In this document: positions 22,355 to 23,323 of the stretch, in pieces
How positions within the stretch are numbered: position 1 is the first letter of the stretch
Layout: the number at the start of each line of letters is the position of its first letter
NCBI GenBank assembly: GCA_001438985.1
Contig: LIAZ01000005.1
Coordinates: 1-23,323 of the forward strand
Length of the DNA stretch: 23,323 nucleotides
Direction of reading: 5' to 3'
Source: Acidimicrobium sp. BACL17 MAG-120823-bin42
GTDB taxonomy: Bacteria; Actinomycetota; Acidimicrobiia; Acidimicrobiales; Ilumatobacteraceae
Notes under the pieces: generated by a model
The model's database searches: none
What the model saw: the letters and a program-made list of their open reading frames with translations, nothing else
What the model was told of the DNA's origin: nothing
Position numbers and translations under genes: made by a program

Positions 22355-22630
22355 TTACGCAGTCGCAGTGTTGCGCGTTGCTTGAGCACGCTGACGACGA
22401 AGACGACGTCGTTCGCGTTCGGACAAGCCGCCCCAAATGCCAAACTTTTCGCCGTTTGCAAGCGCATATTCAAGACATTCACCACGCACAACACAGCCGC
22501 GACATACTTCTTTTGCCTCGCGAGTGGACGCACCACGCTCTGGGAAGAAAAGGTCAGGGTCTACACCGAGGCAGTTTGCTTGGTCTTGCCATGCGCGATC
22601 TGCGCTCAACGAAATATGACTTTCTTCCAC
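22355..22630 (-). CDS. WhiB-family regulator, WhiB2/WhmD type
   Basis: A 91-residue WhiB-like [4Fe-4S] protein. Cluster cysteines are Cys20, Cys43, Cys46 and Cys52; the region LGVDPDLFFPERGASTREAKEVCRGC and the turn FGIWGGLSERERRRLRRQ closely resemble the WhiB2/WhmD branch, which is needed for septation and sporulation in studied actinobacteria. The start is GTG at 22630 with a strong GGGAGG ribosome site (complement of 22639-22644) eight bases upstream, unlike most genes here. A leader of at least several tens of bases is likely; the 119-base gap upstream (22631-22749) holds its promoter, with a TAGGCG sequence on the minus strand near 22675. Convergent with ftcD. WhiB2 assignment is by resemblance. 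Confidence 0.93.
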   Translation of the reverse strand: MEESHISLSADRAWQDQANCLGVDPDLFFPERGASTREAKEVCRGCVVRGECLEYALANGEKFGIWGGLSERERRRLRRQRAQATRNTATA

Positions 22631-22749
22631 GAAATGTTCCTCCCTAGTTCCTCAGCCAGTCGCGTTGCCGCGCCTACACCGAGGTAATTACAACGGTGTC
22701 ATTGTGGCAAAGATATGGAGAAAATGCAAATACGCTCGGGTTTTGCGAC

Positions 22750-23323
22750 TTAACGACGCCCTGCCATCGTTCGTTTGTGATTCAAAAAATCGACTAACAC
22801 GTAGTCGCCCAATGTGTCGGGGGTAGTGAAGAAAGCCCTGCCTTTATTGATCTTTGTGAGCTGTTCAATGAATCTGCGAAGGCCATTATCGGCATCAAGC
22901 ATGAAGGTATTTATGCGAATTTGCTCTTTCGTGCAGCGTGTCACTTCTCGCAGTGTTGCCTCCACCGTTTCATGAACGGGGGGATAATTGAAGAAGATCT
23001 CACCACTTGGCATGATGTGCGCTGTCGGCTCGCCATCGGTAATCATGATGATTTGTTTCGTCCCCGACTGCCTCGCAAGCATTCTTCGAGCAAGGGTAAA
23101 TGCATGATGCATGTTGGTGCCATAAGCAAAGTCCCACGACACTTCAGGAATGCTTTCTGGTTGTAATTCGCGAGCAGTTTCGCCAAACCCGACAACCCCC
23201 AAATAATCCCTTGGAAATTGGGACGAAATGAGGTGGTGGAGTGCCATCGCCACCTTTTTTGCTGGCAAAAAATTGTCACGCATCGGCATGCTCATTGACA
23301 GATCTAACAACAGAACTGTTGAC
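22750..23323 (-). CDS. VWA (von Willebrand A) domain protein, N-terminus outside window
   Basis: The last 190 or so residues of a metal-binding VWA-domain protein, continuing beyond the right edge. The MIDAS motif D-x-S-x-S is seen in STVLLLDLSMSMPMRD at the truncated N-terminal side; the later MIDAS Thr is in AYGTNMHHAF and the Asp in IIMITDGEPTAH. The rest (INTFMLDADNGLRRFIEQL, KGRAFFTTPDTLGDYVLVDFL) resembles the Mg-chelatase/CoxE-related VWA proteins that usually stand next to a MoxR-type AAA+ ATPase in actinobacteria, acting as metal-insertion or remodelling partners. That ATPase would lie right of the window; it is not visible. The stop is at 22750. Confidence 0.85.
   Translation of the reverse strand, partial: STVLLLDLSMSMPMRDNFLPAKKVAMALHHLISSQFPRDYLGVVGFGETARELQPESIPEVSWDFAYGTNMHHAFTLARRMLARQSGTKQIIMITDGEPTAHIMPSGEIFFNYPPVHETVEATLREVTRCTKEQIRINTFMLDADNGLRRFIEQLTKINKGRAFFTTPDTLGDYVLVDFLNHKRTMAGRR

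Noticed and set aside
1..23323. Search for tRNA or rRNA genes, CRISPR arrays, insertion sequences and prophage genes
   Set aside because: Reading both strands, I found no cloverleaf-like, repeat-spacer or transposase/integrase signal; almost all sequence is accounted for by housekeeping-type genes.

Overview
The window looks like chromosomal DNA of an actinobacterium (Actinomycetota), most likely from the class Acidimicrobiia (the Ilumatobacter / freshwater acIV type). The reasons are two WhiB-family iron-sulfur regulators, a TesB/MreB/PPK1/PhoU/Ppx gene content, actinobacteria-restricted families (DUF2342-type zincin-like protein, a GT4-methyltransferase-'prenyltransferase' locus), the 'DRxWRHPSE' membrane-protein motif, and a base composition that looks near 50-55% GC by eye, which is low for an actinobacterium. 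The taxon is an inference from protein character. I see no mobile element, tRNA, rRNA or CRISPR array. The genes are densely packed and no gene-free stretch exceeds about 120 bases.

Layout. (1) Bases 1-66: start of a leftward alpha/beta-hydrolase-type gene. (2) 96-5820, rightward: an M48 membrane metalloprotease followed by a tight heme block hemE-hemH-hemY and an apolipoprotein N-acyltransferase-like gene whose nucleophile position is Ser instead of Cys; several junctions are ATGA overlaps. (3) 5858-8919, rightward, with 8909-9565 leftward: GT4 glycosyltransferase, methyltransferase, an alpha/alpha-toroid protein (the kind databases call 'prenyltransferase') and a second methyltransferase. 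This is a conserved-looking actinobacterial glycoconjugate locus of unknown product and the best candidate here for an undescribed system. (4) 9622-12189: acyl-CoA thioesterase II facing a leftward moaE - small membrane protein - mreB group. (5) 12250-14320, rightward: a membrane-anchored trypsin-fold protein with a degraded catalytic triad overlapping a DUF2342-type protein with a broken HEXXH motif; a leftward MFS transporter meets it tail to tail. (6) 15456-21302: a polyphosphate/phosphate module, ppk1-phoU-PhoB/RegX3-like regulator (leftward) and ppx (rightward), with a small conserved hypothetical and a WhiB gene between the two halves. (7) 21310-23323: tatA, glutamate formimidoyltransferase, a second WhiB (WhiB2/WhmD type), and the 3' part of a VWA-domain gene cut by the window end.

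Two themes join these genes. One is envelope and phosphate physiology: polyphosphate is made (Ppk) and degraded (Ppx) beside the PhoU/response-regulator control pair. The other is a run of enzyme-family members that have lost canonical catalytic residues (Lnt C to S, HtrA-like H to N and D to N, zincin HEXXH to HELTSH). In addition, a series of genes has a TAnnnT -10-like element only 6-9 bases before the start codon with no convincing Shine-Dalgarno site, suggesting leaderless transcripts.
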